A stretch of 19,637 nt of DNA. It comes from RGIG5681 sp034180345. GTDB lineage: Bacteria; Bacillota_I; Bacilli_A; Erysipelotrichales; Erysipelotrichaceae. The stretch lies in assembly GCA_034180345.1 (NCBI GenBank), contig JAXFOQ010000004.1, positions 1-19,637 of the forward strand, written 5' to 3'. Of this stretch, positions 1-8,604 are shown piece after piece. How positions within the stretch are numbered: position 1 is the stretch's first letter; the number at the start of each line of letters is the position of its first letter. Under the pieces are notes generated by a model. It saw only the letters and a program-made list of their open reading frames with translations. It had not been told where the DNA came from and ran no database searches. A program made the translations under genes and the position numbers.

Positions 1-110
1 GTTTAATTGATTTCTTATTCAGTTTTCAAAGATCGAATTACCGTTTATTAAGCTTCCTTAATTGCGGTGCTCATATATATTATCAAACCTATATTCCTAA
101 GTCAATAACT
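1..110 (-). promoter_or_regulatory. rRNA operon promoter and leader (operon runs off the left edge)
   Basis: On the minus strand a -35 box TTGACT (100-105) and a -10 box TAATAT (77-82) are separated by exactly 17 bases. An alternative -10, GATAAT, lies two bases closer. The region upstream (about 111-180) is very rich in A and T tracts, as expected of an UP element. The predicted transcript starts near 70 and reads leftwards through GATCTTTGAAAACTGAATAAG (14-34). That sequence closely resembles the boxA-like/processing element found in front of 16S and 23S genes in Bacillota. I infer that a 16S gene begins beyond position 1; no rRNA body sequence is inside the window. Confidence 0.65.
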
Positions 111-324
111 AATTTGAAATTTTTTTGAAAAGAATTTCACTTTTTAATTTTTCATTTTTTGAAAATGTTTTTAAATTTGTTATTTGTTATTGCATTTTGA
201 ACATCATTTGATTGACGCCATAAATTTAAATTCAATTCAAATTCTAAGCGCGTAGATATATTGTATCTCATTGAGATAACCCTTGTGTGAATTTAATGTG
301 AATTTTATTAAAAATATATAAATA
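111..324. other. AT-rich intergenic region upstream of the rRNA promoter
   Basis: No gene is visible. The part next to the promoter (111-180) is A/T-tract rich. Further away there is a perfect 7-bp inverted repeat with a one-base centre, TATCTCA-T-TGAGATA (264-278). There is also an 11-bp-period direct repeat of TGTGAATTT (286-294 and 297-305). Both could bind a protein, but in DNA this AT-rich short repeats also arise by chance. Confidence 0.4.
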
Positions 325-354
325 TAAAATAAAAGTGGTCTTATCAGACCACCT
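325..354 (-). terminator. Intrinsic terminator of the pyrophosphatase-like gene
   Basis: On the minus strand GTGGTC (347-352) pairs with GACCAC (335-340) around a 6-base loop, and is followed by a TTTTATTTTA tract. The loop contains the TGA stop codon and the upstream arm encodes the last residues (Val-Val) of the gene, so coding sequence and terminator overlap. Confidence 0.85.
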
Positions 355-733
355 CATCATCATTCCAATATGGTATATCATTACCGCGACGTATCAATAC
401 CGATTTTTGAAATTCTGTTTGATCGAGAAACTTTAAAACCATTTCTTCTTCTTCTTCGCTCAAACCAATTAAGAATTTTATTTCGACATCCTTATTTAAA
501 ATGTCAGCACACAAGGCTATTGCTTCCACTTGTTTCGACTTACTCCCCTTAAAAGCACTAATCTTCTGATTATCATAATCGTCAATCTTTAGTGTGCCAT
601 AAGTCAATGGAAACTTTAACTCTGGATAAATAGGGTGTCCTTCACCCCTGTGGTGTGTTTCGATAAAATCCCCCGATAAATACAGTGCATCAATTTTTTG
701 CCAGAAGTAGGCGTTGTTCTCATATCTATTCAT
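344..733 (-). CDS. Short inorganic pyrophosphatase-like protein
   Basis: From the preferred start the product is 129 residues. It matches my recollection of a short Bacillota family annotated as inorganic pyrophosphatase. Matching stretches are an FW-K-D start, a G-HP-YP--FP--YG core, a KGS turn, a DV-IK-LIG-S-EE segment and a C-terminal VLIRRG. Compared with the family pattern, the usual aspartate after the glycine-rich turn appears replaced (KISAFKGS), so catalytic activity is doubtful. The reading frame is open up to an ATG at 829, but that start lies inside the upstream terminator. A consensus promoter sits just before ATG 739 and ATG 733, neither of which has a Shine-Dalgarno site. I chose 733; 739 is equally possible. 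It is a single-gene unit with its own terminator. Confidence 0.65.
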   Translation of the reverse strand: MNRYENNAYFWQKIDALYLSGDFIETHHRGEGHPIYPELKFPLTYGTLKIDDYDNQKISAFKGSKSKQVEAIALCADILNKDVEIKFLIGLSEEEEEMVLKFLDQTEFQKSVLIRRGNDIPYWNDDEVV

Positions 734-743
734 GTTCATAAAT

Positions 744-772
744 ATTATATAGATATTTTCATATAATGTAAA
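744..772 (-). promoter_or_regulatory. Promoter of the pyrophosphatase-like gene, probably leaderless
   Basis: A -35 box TTTACA (767-772) and a perfect -10 box TATAAT (744-749) are separated by 17 bases. Transcription would begin near 737-738, at or within a few bases of the candidate ATGs at 739 and 733. No Shine-Dalgarno sequence could fit on such an mRNA. Confidence 0.6.
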
Positions 773-803
773 TACTTTCTTTATTGATGAAAATATTTCA
801 TAT

Positions 804-870
804 TGAATAAAAAAATCGTAATAAAGCATAGGTATTAACTTTTCAGCAATATCCCCTTACTACGATTTTT
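804..870 (-). terminator. Terminator of the coiled-coil gene, long structured loop
   Basis: Perfect 10-bp arms AAAAATCGTA and TACGATTTTT (861-870 and 811-820) are followed on the minus strand by a run of T. The loop is 40 bases and holds an inner weak stem (GGATATT with AATACC, one bulge). The position, just after the stop at 875, fits a terminator. The loop is much longer than usual. Confidence 0.7.
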
Positions 871-874
871 CACC

Positions 875-3800
875 CTACTTCTTACGATTTAGACTTTCAA
901 CATATGATTTAGCCTTTTGCACAGCTCGTTCATATTGTTCATCGAATGAATTTATTGCTTTAGATAGTCGCAATTCGTCATCCTTGGAATTATTGACAAT
1001 ATCATTAATCTTGTTTAGATATTGTTTTTCTCTTTCCACATGGTCCTTGATAAAATCATTTTGTTCATCTTGAAGTTTTTTCAATTCCTTTTGATGGTGA
1101 TTTTTAAAATTGTTATCCTCGTTTACGATTGTATCAATTTTCCTTTGTAGATCGGCGATATTGCTGTCAAAATTACTGAATTGACTTTGATAGTTTTTAG
1201 TTTCGTTATCTAAAGTTTTTTTCAATTCGCTATTGGTCAAACCTAATTGGTGGCGATAGTCTTCGTTCTCGCTATAAAAATCCTTATTCATTTGTTTTAT
1301 TAATTGGCCATGTTTATTTGCGAGTTCATTTTTTTTATTATCAACCACACTATCAACACTCATTTTGGCTTCAACCATTTTCTTAACGCGATTTTCTTGA
1401 TTTTCGATCAATAATTTAAGTTTATTCATACGATCTTGATGGTGCTTAATAAGTGCTTTGGCCTGATTCATATATCTAACCTTGCGTTCCTTAGCTTCAT
1501 CAGATACCAACGAATACCTAACTTCAAGCTCCCTAATCTTTTTATGGCTTAACTCTTTAGCGTTTTCAAGTTGTTGTTTAGCATTTTTTAAGGCATTTTC
1601 CTGTTGTGCCTTATCAAGCTTGTATTCCTTGACTTTTTCTGCCAACAACAATTTTAATTCTTCTTCCTTCTTACTGTAAGCTTGAAGTTTTTGATTAAGT
1701 GTGGCTTGTTGTTGCTGTTTTTGCTTGTCAATATCTTTTTTCAAGTCAGCAATACTTTTGATATGCTCTTGTTTTAATTTTTCTAGTTCAGCCTGTCTTT
1801 CCTTAATTTCAAATTCATATTGTTTTTTCAGTTTTTCCAATTCTTCCTGTTTATGAATTTGATAATTATTCAAATATTTGCCTTCTTGATTTTTAAGTTC
1901 AATAATTTTTAAAGCCTTTTCCTTAAGGTCGTTATCTAAATTGCGATCCTTATTTAAATAATCGACATCAAGACCCTCGATAACTTCTAATTTATCTTTT
2001 TCAAAATTACGAACAATCTCAATTTCTTCCTTCAATGCTTTTTCCATTGCCGCAGATAATTTACCACCCTCAAACTTAAATTGTTGGTTAAGATTTAAAA
2101 TATCAAATCTTTTACCATCAATAACCCTATGATATTCAACAATTAATTTTTTAAGTTCCTCTTCTTTATCGACAAATTCTTGGGCTTGTTTTTGATTAAT
2201 CGCCTTTAATTCGTGTTCAAAATATTCGATATGTTCATTTTGTTTTCTTTCAATCAAGACCTCTTGTTCATAAATTTTACTGCGTAACACTTCCAAATCT
2301 TTAGTTATTGAATTTATTTCAATTTGTTTTTGACTCTTAATATTGTCAGATTCCGTTTGGATTTTATTCAATTCCTGTTTATTGCGATATTCAAATTCTT
2401 CAAAGCGTTTTTCAAAATGAGTTTCCAACATCAATACTTTTTGCTTATATGCCTCTTGGCTATTGTTCATCTCATTTAATAATTCTTGTTTTTGAAGCTC
2501 CAATCTGGTTATTTGTTGTTCAAAATCATTATCCAACAATTCGCGCATCTTACCAAATTTTTGCTTGCTCTTATTGAAATTATTATCAATAGCTTGTTTG
2601 GTAATTTCTACATGTTTTTTGAACTCACTTAATTCCTTTTGTTTTTCAACAATCGTATTAGCAATCTCACGAGCTTTTTCTTCCAAGCGATGATTATATT
2701 CTTCAGAAAGGCGTTGTTTTAATGCGGTGATAAAACGTTGTTTTTCTTCAAATAATTGTTTATTTTCATCCTTCTTTTTATTTAAAGCAATATGACGATT
2801 ATTTAATTGTTGTTCATAATTGGTTTTAATGATTTCAAAATTAGCACTTAAAGATGCCAACTCATTTTTGCGTTTTTCAATCAAAGTAAAAATCTCAACT
2901 TCTTTATCGTGCATTCTTTTATCATGCATCTGTCTTAGACTATCAATTTGTTTTAGATATTCTTCTTTTCTTGCCTCAGCAGCCAATTCTGCCTGTTTAA
3001 GATTTTCAACTTTAATACGATAAGTTTCGCTCAATTGATGTTTTTGATTACTTAACTCACTAATTTCTTTAGTAACCCTACTAACAAGCGCTTCCTTATC
3101 ACTTAATAATTGTTCCTTTTTAGTTTGATAATCCTTAAGTAATTGTTTTTCAATTTCTTCATTGTTTTTAAGCAAGGCGGCAAAAGCCTTATTTCTTTCA
3201 ATTTTTCTTAAATTAGCTTGTTGTTCAAGTTCTTCAATTTCGCCATAGTGTTGATCTTTGTAAACCTCTAATTCTTTGGCCAAATTATTCTTATGTTCAT
3301 TCAATTCATTTTTTAAAGCTAATAAATCATGCTTGGCTTTTTCACGATATTCATTTTCCCTGGCAATTAAATCTTCTTTCTCTTTGCTTAATTTATCAAA
3401 TTCATTAGTATATTTATCTTTTAATTGTTCAATATCCAATTTATATTGTTCATTAATTTCTTGATATGCTGCTTGTTCGCGCTCTGATGACTGCTGCTTA
3501 ATATTTTCAACTTCATCATAGGCAACTTTAATTTCGCTATTTATCGCCTCTAATTGCTCATTTTTAGCTTGTTCAAAACGATCTTTTTCGCCTAAGATCT
3601 CATCAATTTTATTTTCAATGACCTTAAGATTTTCGGTCAATTCAAAATTCTTTTTATCAAACAATTCATCATTTTCAGTCTTAATATCACTGATCATTTG
3701 TTGATAATACTCATTATGCTTGGCACTTATTTCATCAATCAATTGTTGACGATTATTGATTTCGACCTCCAAGGCACTGATTTGTTGTTTATAATTTTGA

Positions 3801-6367
3801 ATTCTTTGGGCTGCTTCTTTTTGAAAAATAATAGTTTTTTCTTCGTTTTCATGAATTAAAACATAAATTTTCTCTTTCAATGCCTCAACAAAATGTTCGT
3901 GTTTTTTAGTCAAGGCTTCAACAGCCTTATCGAATGTTTCTTGTTCAGAAAGTATTTGTTCCTCTTTGCGTTTTTTAAGTTCTTCCAAATATTTAATTTT
4001 ATTATTGTAATCAGCAATCAAGCGTTCCTTAAAGCTATGTTGTTTATTTTTAGCCTCAAAAACACTATTTTCACAATTAGATAGTGTGGTAATAAGTTGT
4101 TCTTTTAATATTTTAACCTCATTGATTAATTTTGCTTCATTCTCAGCATAGCCACGATATAATTCATCAAGTTTTAATTTACATCCATCCTGATAATTCT
4201 TAATTGCCTCATCAAGCTCTTGTGCTTTTTGGACACGCAAAACTCTATTAGTTTCTAATAATTGATTTAATCGACCATTTAATTCTTCAATGCTGTCATT
4301 AAAATTTTCTTTAGCATTTTTTAGTTCTGCTAGCTTCAAAGCTAAGTCATTTTCCTTTTCGGCAATACGATTTTGTAAGTCTTCAATCGCAACTTTATAT
4401 TCATTATTTTTAGTTTGTTGTTTCGAAGATAGTTCAGCCTTTAAATTTTCTAATTCCTTAAATGCCTTAGTCCTATCTGTTTCTTTAGTTTGAAGTTCCT
4501 CAATTAAAGTTTGTTTTTGTTCGTGTAACTTAGCAATCTCCTCTTTAAGTTCTTCCTTTAATTTTTCAATTGTATTTTTATATTCTCCGTTGGCAACCTG
4601 TAGGCTGTTTTTAAATTGTTCAATTTCCTCACGATGCTTGTCGTTGATTTCTTTGATAATCACTTCTCTTTCATTACGACGATCAAGATCAGCATTCTTC
4701 ATCTTCTCGAGTTCACTTGCAAGACTTGTTAATTTTGCCTGATACTCTTGCTTGATATTCTTAATTTCCGCTTCGCTGTCATCACGCAATTTTATCAATT
4801 CTTCAGCAAATTTTTCTTTTGTTTCTTTAATTGCTTGTAGTTGTTGAGCCTTTTCCGCCTCAGCACTTTCAAAAGCTGAATTAAATTTTTCTTCCAAAAC
4901 ACTACGATTTTTTAAATACTCCTCATTTAAGGCATTGATTTTTTCGTTTTGTTTAATGTTTGCTTCTTCAAGAGCGGCTTTTTGACGTTTTATTTCTAAG
5001 GCATTGGCTTCGTTGAGTTTGTTTAATTGATCTTGATAATTTTTTTGATCTTCAGCCAATAACACCGCCGTTTTATCAAGTTGTGCTTCGATCAAACTCA
5101 AATTATTATGTAAGTCTTCTTTGCGACTATCAAAAATAGCCTTGGTTTCTGATAATTTTGATTGGTATTCAACCATCATCAATTCATAGGCATTCTGAAT
5201 TTTATCAATTTCATTAGTCAGATTATTAATTCTGTTTTTAATTGTCGCAATCTTAGTGTCTTCATTTTTAAGCAAGATTAATTTTTGTTCATTAAACTTC
5301 AATAATTCTTGTTGGTGATAGGCAGCCAATTCTTTCTCTTTTTCTTTTAACAAAGCTAAAGTTTCTTTTTGTTTAGCCAAGATTTCTTCCAGATCGTTTT
5401 GGTGATCAACTTCCTGTTCATCTAGTTGTTTTTCAAGCTTTGTTATCTCATCATTAACACTTTCAAGTTCTGCTTCAAGCTTACTTTTTTCAGCATTTTT
5501 CTTAATATTGATTTGCATCTCAATATCCTTAATTTTAGCAGTCATTTCATTTTGTGTTCTGATTAATAATTGCTGATTTTTTTCTAATTCATTCTTCTTT
5601 TCAAGCAATAAAGCTTTAAAGTTATCTTGAGCATTATTAATGCCACTGCTCAATCGTAGTTCTTCTTTTTGTAATTCCTCATTCAAATGTTCTTGATAAC
5701 TATTAAAATCATCAGCTAACTTTTTCAATAATAGCTGGTGTTCTTCATTTCTTTTAGCTAGGGTATTTTGGTGTTGACCCTTGGTGCTTTCAAGCATTTC
5801 CTGATGTGATTTTAAAACTTCCAGCATTTGATTTAATTTATTCTTTAATGCCTGTTCTTCATTATTTAATTCAATAACAACATTACTATATTCATCATCA
5901 TTGCGCTTTTTAGCTATTTCAATATTGGCTTCGGCCTTTTGATAATCAACCTTTAAATTATGTTCTTTAGCTGATAATTCTTGAATAATTTTATCTTTAC
6001 CATTCAATTCATCTATTAATTCTTCTTTAATTGAATTTAATTCCTTGCGAATATTACCCTTATCTTCCATCTTATTTTCTTTCTCTTTATCATTTATACT
6101 TTGAGCTTTCATAATCACTCGTATCTCATCAATAGTTTTATTTAATGATTTAATATCTGCTTCTAAATCACTAATCTTATTTTTAATCTCGGTGCTTTTT
6201 AAAATCGATGTTTCATCATTTTGATCATGACATTTATTAAGTTCATCATTCATTTTTATCATTGCTTGTTCTTTGTCTGATATTTCTGTTTCACACTTAT
6301 GAAGCAACTCTAACAATTCAGCATCATTCATATTAGCGTATTGTTCTTTTCTAATAAATTTAATCAT
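875..6367 (-). CDS. Giant coiled-coil protein, 1830 residues, function unknown
   Basis: I do not recognise a characterised family. Almost the whole length is heptad-like and rich in Glu, Lys, Leu, Asn and Gln. Reading through it I found no proline and no tryptophan, and only four cysteines. There is no signal peptide, no membrane segment, and no Walker A/B ATP-binding head as in SMC, RecN or SbcC. A short non-repetitive N-terminus (about residues 1-20, with MIKFIRKEQY) may be a cap, and the C-terminus ends in a basic tail. The ATG at 6379 overlaps the Shine-Dalgarno GGAGGT (6372-6377), so I chose the ATG at 6367. It lies between two terminators and so is probably transcribed alone. A cytoplasmic filament or scaffold is a reasonable inference, similar in style to crescentin, FilP or the coiled-coil proteins of mollicutes, but nothing in the sequence proves it. 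Confidence 0.85.
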   Translation of the reverse strand: MIKFIRKEQYANMNDAELLELLHKCETEISDKEQAMIKMNDELNKCHDQNDETSILKSTEIKNKISDLEADIKSLNKTIDEIRVIMKAQSINDKEKENKMEDKGNIRKELNSIKEELIDELNGKDKIIQELSAKEHNLKVDYQKAEANIEIAKKRNDDEYSNVVIELNNEEQALKNKLNQMLEVLKSHQEMLESTKGQHQNTLAKRNEEHQLLLKKLADDFNSYQEHLNEELQKEELRLSSGINNAQDNFKALLLEKKNELEKNQQLLIRTQNEMTAKIKDIEMQINIKKNAEKSKLEAELESVNDEITKLEKQLDEQEVDHQNDLEEILAKQKETLALLKEKEKELAAYHQQELLKFNEQKLILLKNEDTKIATIKNRINNLTNEIDKIQNAYELMMVEYQSKLSETKAIFDSRKEDLHNNLSLIEAQLDKTAVLLAEDQKNYQDQLNKLNEANALEIKRQKAALEEANIKQNEKINALNEEYLKNRSVLEEKFNSAFESAEAEKAQQLQAIKETKEKFAEELIKLRDDSEAEIKNIKQEYQAKLTSLASELEKMKNADLDRRNEREVIIKEINDKHREEIEQFKNSLQVANGEYKNTIEKLKEELKEEIAKLHEQKQTLIEELQTKETDRTKAFKELENLKAELSSKQQTKNNEYKVAIEDLQNRIAEKENDLALKLAELKNAKENFNDSIEELNGRLNQLLETNRVLRVQKAQELDEAIKNYQDGCKLKLDELYRGYAENEAKLINEVKILKEQLITTLSNCENSVFEAKNKQHSFKERLIADYNNKIKYLEELKKRKEEQILSEQETFDKAVEALTKKHEHFVEALKEKIYVLIHENEEKTIIFQKEAAQRIQNYKQQISALEVEINNRQQLIDEISAKHNEYYQQMISDIKTENDELFDKKNFELTENLKVIENKIDEILGEKDRFEQAKNEQLEAINSEIKVAYDEVENIKQQSSEREQAAYQEINEQYKLDIEQLKDKYTNEFDKLSKEKEDLIARENEYREKAKHDLLALKNELNEHKNNLAKELEVYKDQHYGEIEELEQQANLRKIERNKAFAALLKNNEEIEKQLLKDYQTKKEQLLSDKEALVSRVTKEISELSNQKHQLSETYRIKVENLKQAELAAEARKEEYLKQIDSLRQMHDKRMHDKEVEIFTLIEKRKNELASLSANFEIIKTNYEQQLNNRHIALNKKKDENKQLFEEKQRFITALKQRLSEEYNHRLEEKAREIANTIVEKQKELSEFKKHVEITKQAIDNNFNKSKQKFGKMRELLDNDFEQQITRLELQKQELLNEMNNSQEAYKQKVLMLETHFEKRFEEFEYRNKQELNKIQTESDNIKSQKQIEINSITKDLEVLRSKIYEQEVLIERKQNEHIEYFEHELKAINQKQAQEFVDKEEELKKLIVEYHRVIDGKRFDILNLNQQFKFEGGKLSAAMEKALKEEIEIVRNFEKDKLEVIEGLDVDYLNKDRNLDNDLKEKALKIIELKNQEGKYLNNYQIHKQEELEKLKKQYEFEIKERQAELEKLKQEHIKSIADLKKDIDKQKQQQQATLNQKLQAYSKKEEELKLLLAEKVKEYKLDKAQQENALKNAKQQLENAKELSHKKIRELEVRYSLVSDEAKERKVRYMNQAKALIKHHQDRMNKLKLLIENQENRVKKMVEAKMSVDSVVDNKKNELANKHGQLIKQMNKDFYSENEDYRHQLGLTNSELKKTLDNETKNYQSQFSNFDSNIADLQRKIDTIVNEDNNFKNHHQKELKKLQDEQNDFIKDHVEREKQYLNKINDIVNNSKDDELRLSKAINSFDEQYERAVQKAKSYVESLNRKK

Positions 6368-6380
6368 AGACACCTCCAAT

Positions 6381-6393
6381 TACTATAATTATA
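6381..6393 (-). promoter_or_regulatory. Probable promoter of the coiled-coil gene
   Basis: A perfect -10 box TATAAT (6388-6393) lies about 20 bases before the start codon. A TTGACA (6403-6408) is nearby but only 9 bases away, too close to serve as its -35. With that TTGACA a weaker TATAGT would give a 15-base spacer. The TTGACA is embedded in the terminator of the preceding gene. Confidence 0.4.
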
Positions 6394-6426
6394 CAAAAAA
6401 CCTGTCAATATTACATCAACAGGTTT
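6394..6426 (-). terminator. Intrinsic terminator after the HAD phosphatase gene
   Basis: On the minus strand AAACCTGT (6419-6426) pairs with ACAGGTTT (6398-6405) around a 13-base loop, followed by six T. It lies 10 bases beyond the stop codon of the HAD gene and ends the copA operon. Confidence 0.85.
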
Positions 6427-6436
6427 AATCTTTTAG

Positions 6437-7246
6437 TTATTTATGATCTTCTAATAGTAGGCTGGCTTCAATTACATTGATAATATTTTTAATGATTTTA
6501 TCAATCTTAGAATCTTCACTATAATCCGCCTTAGCAAAAAAGGTTGCTCGATTATCCTGGTATAGTGGCTTCGCCAATTCTTCCTTGGCTTTTTGACTTC
6601 CATATACCGCAATAGTGTTACCACCAAACTGTGAAACAATCTTCATGCAAGGAACATCAGTAAAACCATCACCAATATATACCATACGCGAATAAGGAAT
6701 ATATTTTTCAGTATCTGGGGTTGAACGATTCAAATCAGCATCATTCATCTCATCTAAAACACCCTTGTTGATACGGAATAAATATTGGGTCTTATTAGTG
6801 TAATTAACAACTCTACTTGGCCAGATACGATCTTTTTCAAAGGCATAGTCGCAAGCGTATATCCGTTTAAATTCATTAGCAATGCTGGTTCCTTCAATCA
6901 TCGCCTTTAATCCTGAACTGATAATATAATGTTCAACTACAATGTTATGTTCCAAACCATAGTCATTAATTCTTTTAAACCAAGTATCAACACCCTTGAA
7001 TAGGTCGATATATTTACCTTCTTCAACTAATTTTTCATAAGTTAAATTTGGATATTCATTCGCAATCAACAACATATAAGCGATAATGCGATCCATTTGA
7101 TATTTTTTACCTAAAAGATCACTCTCTGCCCATAAATCATTAGGAGTCTTAAAGCCCATTTTCTTATACATATGAAATTCTTGCATATCCTTAGGAGATA
7201 ATGTACGATCAAAATCGTAAATAATAGCCATCTTAGTTTTCTTCAT
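6437..7246 (-). CDS. HAD-superfamily phosphatase
   Basis: A 269-residue haloacid dehalogenase-fold hydrolase, probably a cytoplasmic phosphatase acting on a small phosphorylated metabolite; the substrate cannot be told. Motif I is DFDRTL with nucleophile D11 and acid/base D13. Motif II is ISSG (S110-S111). Motif III may be K161. Motif IV is GDGFTD (D193, D197). The stretch between motifs I and II is a helical cap of the C1 type, as in phosphoserine-phosphatase-like members. The start lies 8 bases after the pepV stop with only a weak AGGT upstream, so translation probably depends on coupling. M6 is a possible alternative start. It is the last gene of the copA operon. No link of this phosphatase with copper is visible. 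Confidence 0.8.
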   Translation of the reverse strand: MKKTKMAIIYDFDRTLSPKDMQEFHMYKKMGFKTPNDLWAESDLLGKKYQMDRIIAYMLLIANEYPNLTYEKLVEEGKYIDLFKGVDTWFKRINDYGLEHNIVVEHYIISSGLKAMIEGTSIANEFKRIYACDYAFEKDRIWPSRVVNYTNKTQYLFRINKGVLDEMNDADLNRSTPDTEKYIPYSRMVYIGDGFTDVPCMKIVSQFGGNTIAVYGSQKAKEELAKPLYQDNRATFFAKADYSEDSKIDKIIKNIINVIEASLLLEDHK

Positions 7247-7254
7247 GTCAATAC

Positions 7255-8604
7255 CTATAATTCAATCTCATTCAAGTTCTTAATTGCTTGAATGTAAATG
7301 AGGACATTTTGTTTTAATTCATCAATAATTAATTGTTCGTTAATATCATGAATATGATTATCAACCCCCTCGTATTCAGGACCAAAGGCAATACAATTAT
7401 TAATTCCCTTAGCATATGTTCCGCCACCAATAACCATCATCTTGCTCTTATAATCACCTGTAACATCAACATATGCCTTTTGTAAGGCCTTGATCATTGG
7501 AAGTTCAGGATTCAAAAACAAAGGATTACTAGTAGCTAAAATTTTAAGTTCATTGTTTTTATTAAAGCGCTCATTCATTGCTTCAACAATCTGTTGTTCC
7601 TTGTAAGTAACAGGGAAGCGAATATCGATGGTAAAGTACAATTTTTCATCTACCTTCTTCATCACTCCAACATTAAAGCTTAAATCACCATAGTCATCTT
7701 TAAAATCAACACCAGCAGCCTCACCGTGAATAGAAGTACCAATATTATGATGATAGTAGTCTATAGCCGTATCATTAAGGCCTGCTAAATACAATGCCTC
7801 CATCGTATATGAAATAGCATTTAGCCCCAAGTCTGGCAATGAAGCATGGGCTGCAACTCCATCAACTTTAATTTCAACAACATCACCATTAATAACTTCA
7901 CTATGTTTTAATTTATGACTATCTAAAAATTGTTTAAAGATTTCAAGCTCAAATTCATTTTTAACCTTCAATTCAAGATGGCTACATACCGCATTGCTGG
8001 CTTCACCACCATTAACCTCGATTAATTTTGAAGTATCAATCAATACCTCACCTCTAAAAATTCCCTTCTCACCATAAATGCCTGGCCAATGAGCATCAGG
8101 AGTAAAACCTGCGTCAATATGACCCTCTTGTTCTACATAGTGCTTCAAACATTCACAACCGCTTTCTTCATTACAACCGACAATCAAACGAATGCGATGA
8201 TTAAATTTATAACCTGTATCAATAAGATATTTCATAGCATAAAGACAGGTTATAACTCCACCCTTGTCATCAGTAACTCCCCGTCCATATAAAACACCAT
8301 CTATTTCAACAACGGTAAAAGGATCAGTTGGCCAATTTGTCCCAGCAGGAACAACATCCAAATGACCAATCATTCCAATTAACTTATCACCTGAACCATA
8401 TTCACCATAGCCAGCATAATAATCTAAGTTTTTTGTTTTTAAACCAATCCCCTCAAACATCTTCAAAGCCGCATCCAAGACTCTGCGATTTTCACTTCCG
8501 AAGGGTTTAACATCATCACTATATACCGATTTAAATGATACCAATGTCGATAAATCTCTAATAATCGCTGAAATATTTTCTTCAACAAATTGTTTTGCGT
8601 CCAT
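7255..8604 (-). CDS. pepV: Dipeptidase PepV (M20 metallopeptidase)
   Basis: At 449 residues this has the full length of PepV, a cytoplasmic Zn-dependent dipeptidase that releases amino acids from dipeptides, including some starting with beta-Ala or D-Ala. Metal-site motifs are in place: GHLDVVPAG (H81, D83), TDDKGG (D112), NEESG (E146-E147), FTPDAHWP (D170) and a C-terminal NHIHDINE (H417 or H419). A lid/dimerisation-like domain occupies roughly 185-360. The start ATG shares its A with the TAA stop of the lipoprotein gene, and GGAGG lies 9 bases upstream, so the two genes are translationally coupled. It is the third gene of the copA operon and likely does housekeeping peptide turnover. Confidence 0.93.
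   Translation of the reverse strand: MDAKQFVEENISAIIRDLSTLVSFKSVYSDDVKPFGSENRRVLDAALKMFEGIGLKTKNLDYYAGYGEYGSGDKLIGMIGHLDVVPAGTNWPTDPFTVVEIDGVLYGRGVTDDKGGVITCLYAMKYLIDTGYKFNHRIRLIVGCNEESGCECLKHYVEQEGHIDAGFTPDAHWPGIYGEKGIFRGEVLIDTSKLIEVNGGEASNAVCSHLELKVKNEFELEIFKQFLDSHKLKHSEVINGDVVEIKVDGVAAHASLPDLGLNAISYTMEALYLAGLNDTAIDYYHHNIGTSIHGEAAGVDFKDDYGDLSFNVGVMKKVDEKLYFTIDIRFPVTYKEQQIVEAMNERFNKNNELKILATSNPLFLNPELPMIKALQKAYVDVTGDYKSKMMVIGGGTYAKGINNCIAFGPEYEGVDNHIHDINEQLIIDELKQNVLIYIQAIKNLNEIEL

Noticed and set aside
734..829. N-terminal extension of the pyrophosphatase-like protein from ATG 829
   Set aside because: The start lies within the upstream terminator hairpin, has no Shine-Dalgarno, and the extension contains a consensus promoter and matches nothing in the family.
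1482..4493. Several short plus-strand reading frames rich in Ser, Leu and Phe
   Set aside because: They are antisense shadows of the coiled-coil gene, whose Glu/Lys-rich codons read as Phe/Leu/Ser on the other strand. They have no ribosome-binding sites or domains.
875..6367. SMC, RecN or SbcC-type ATPase
   Set aside because: No Walker A, Walker B or signature motif at either end; only coiled coil.
6368..6379. ATG 6379 as start of the coiled-coil gene
   Set aside because: It overlaps the GGAGGT that correctly serves the ATG at 6367.
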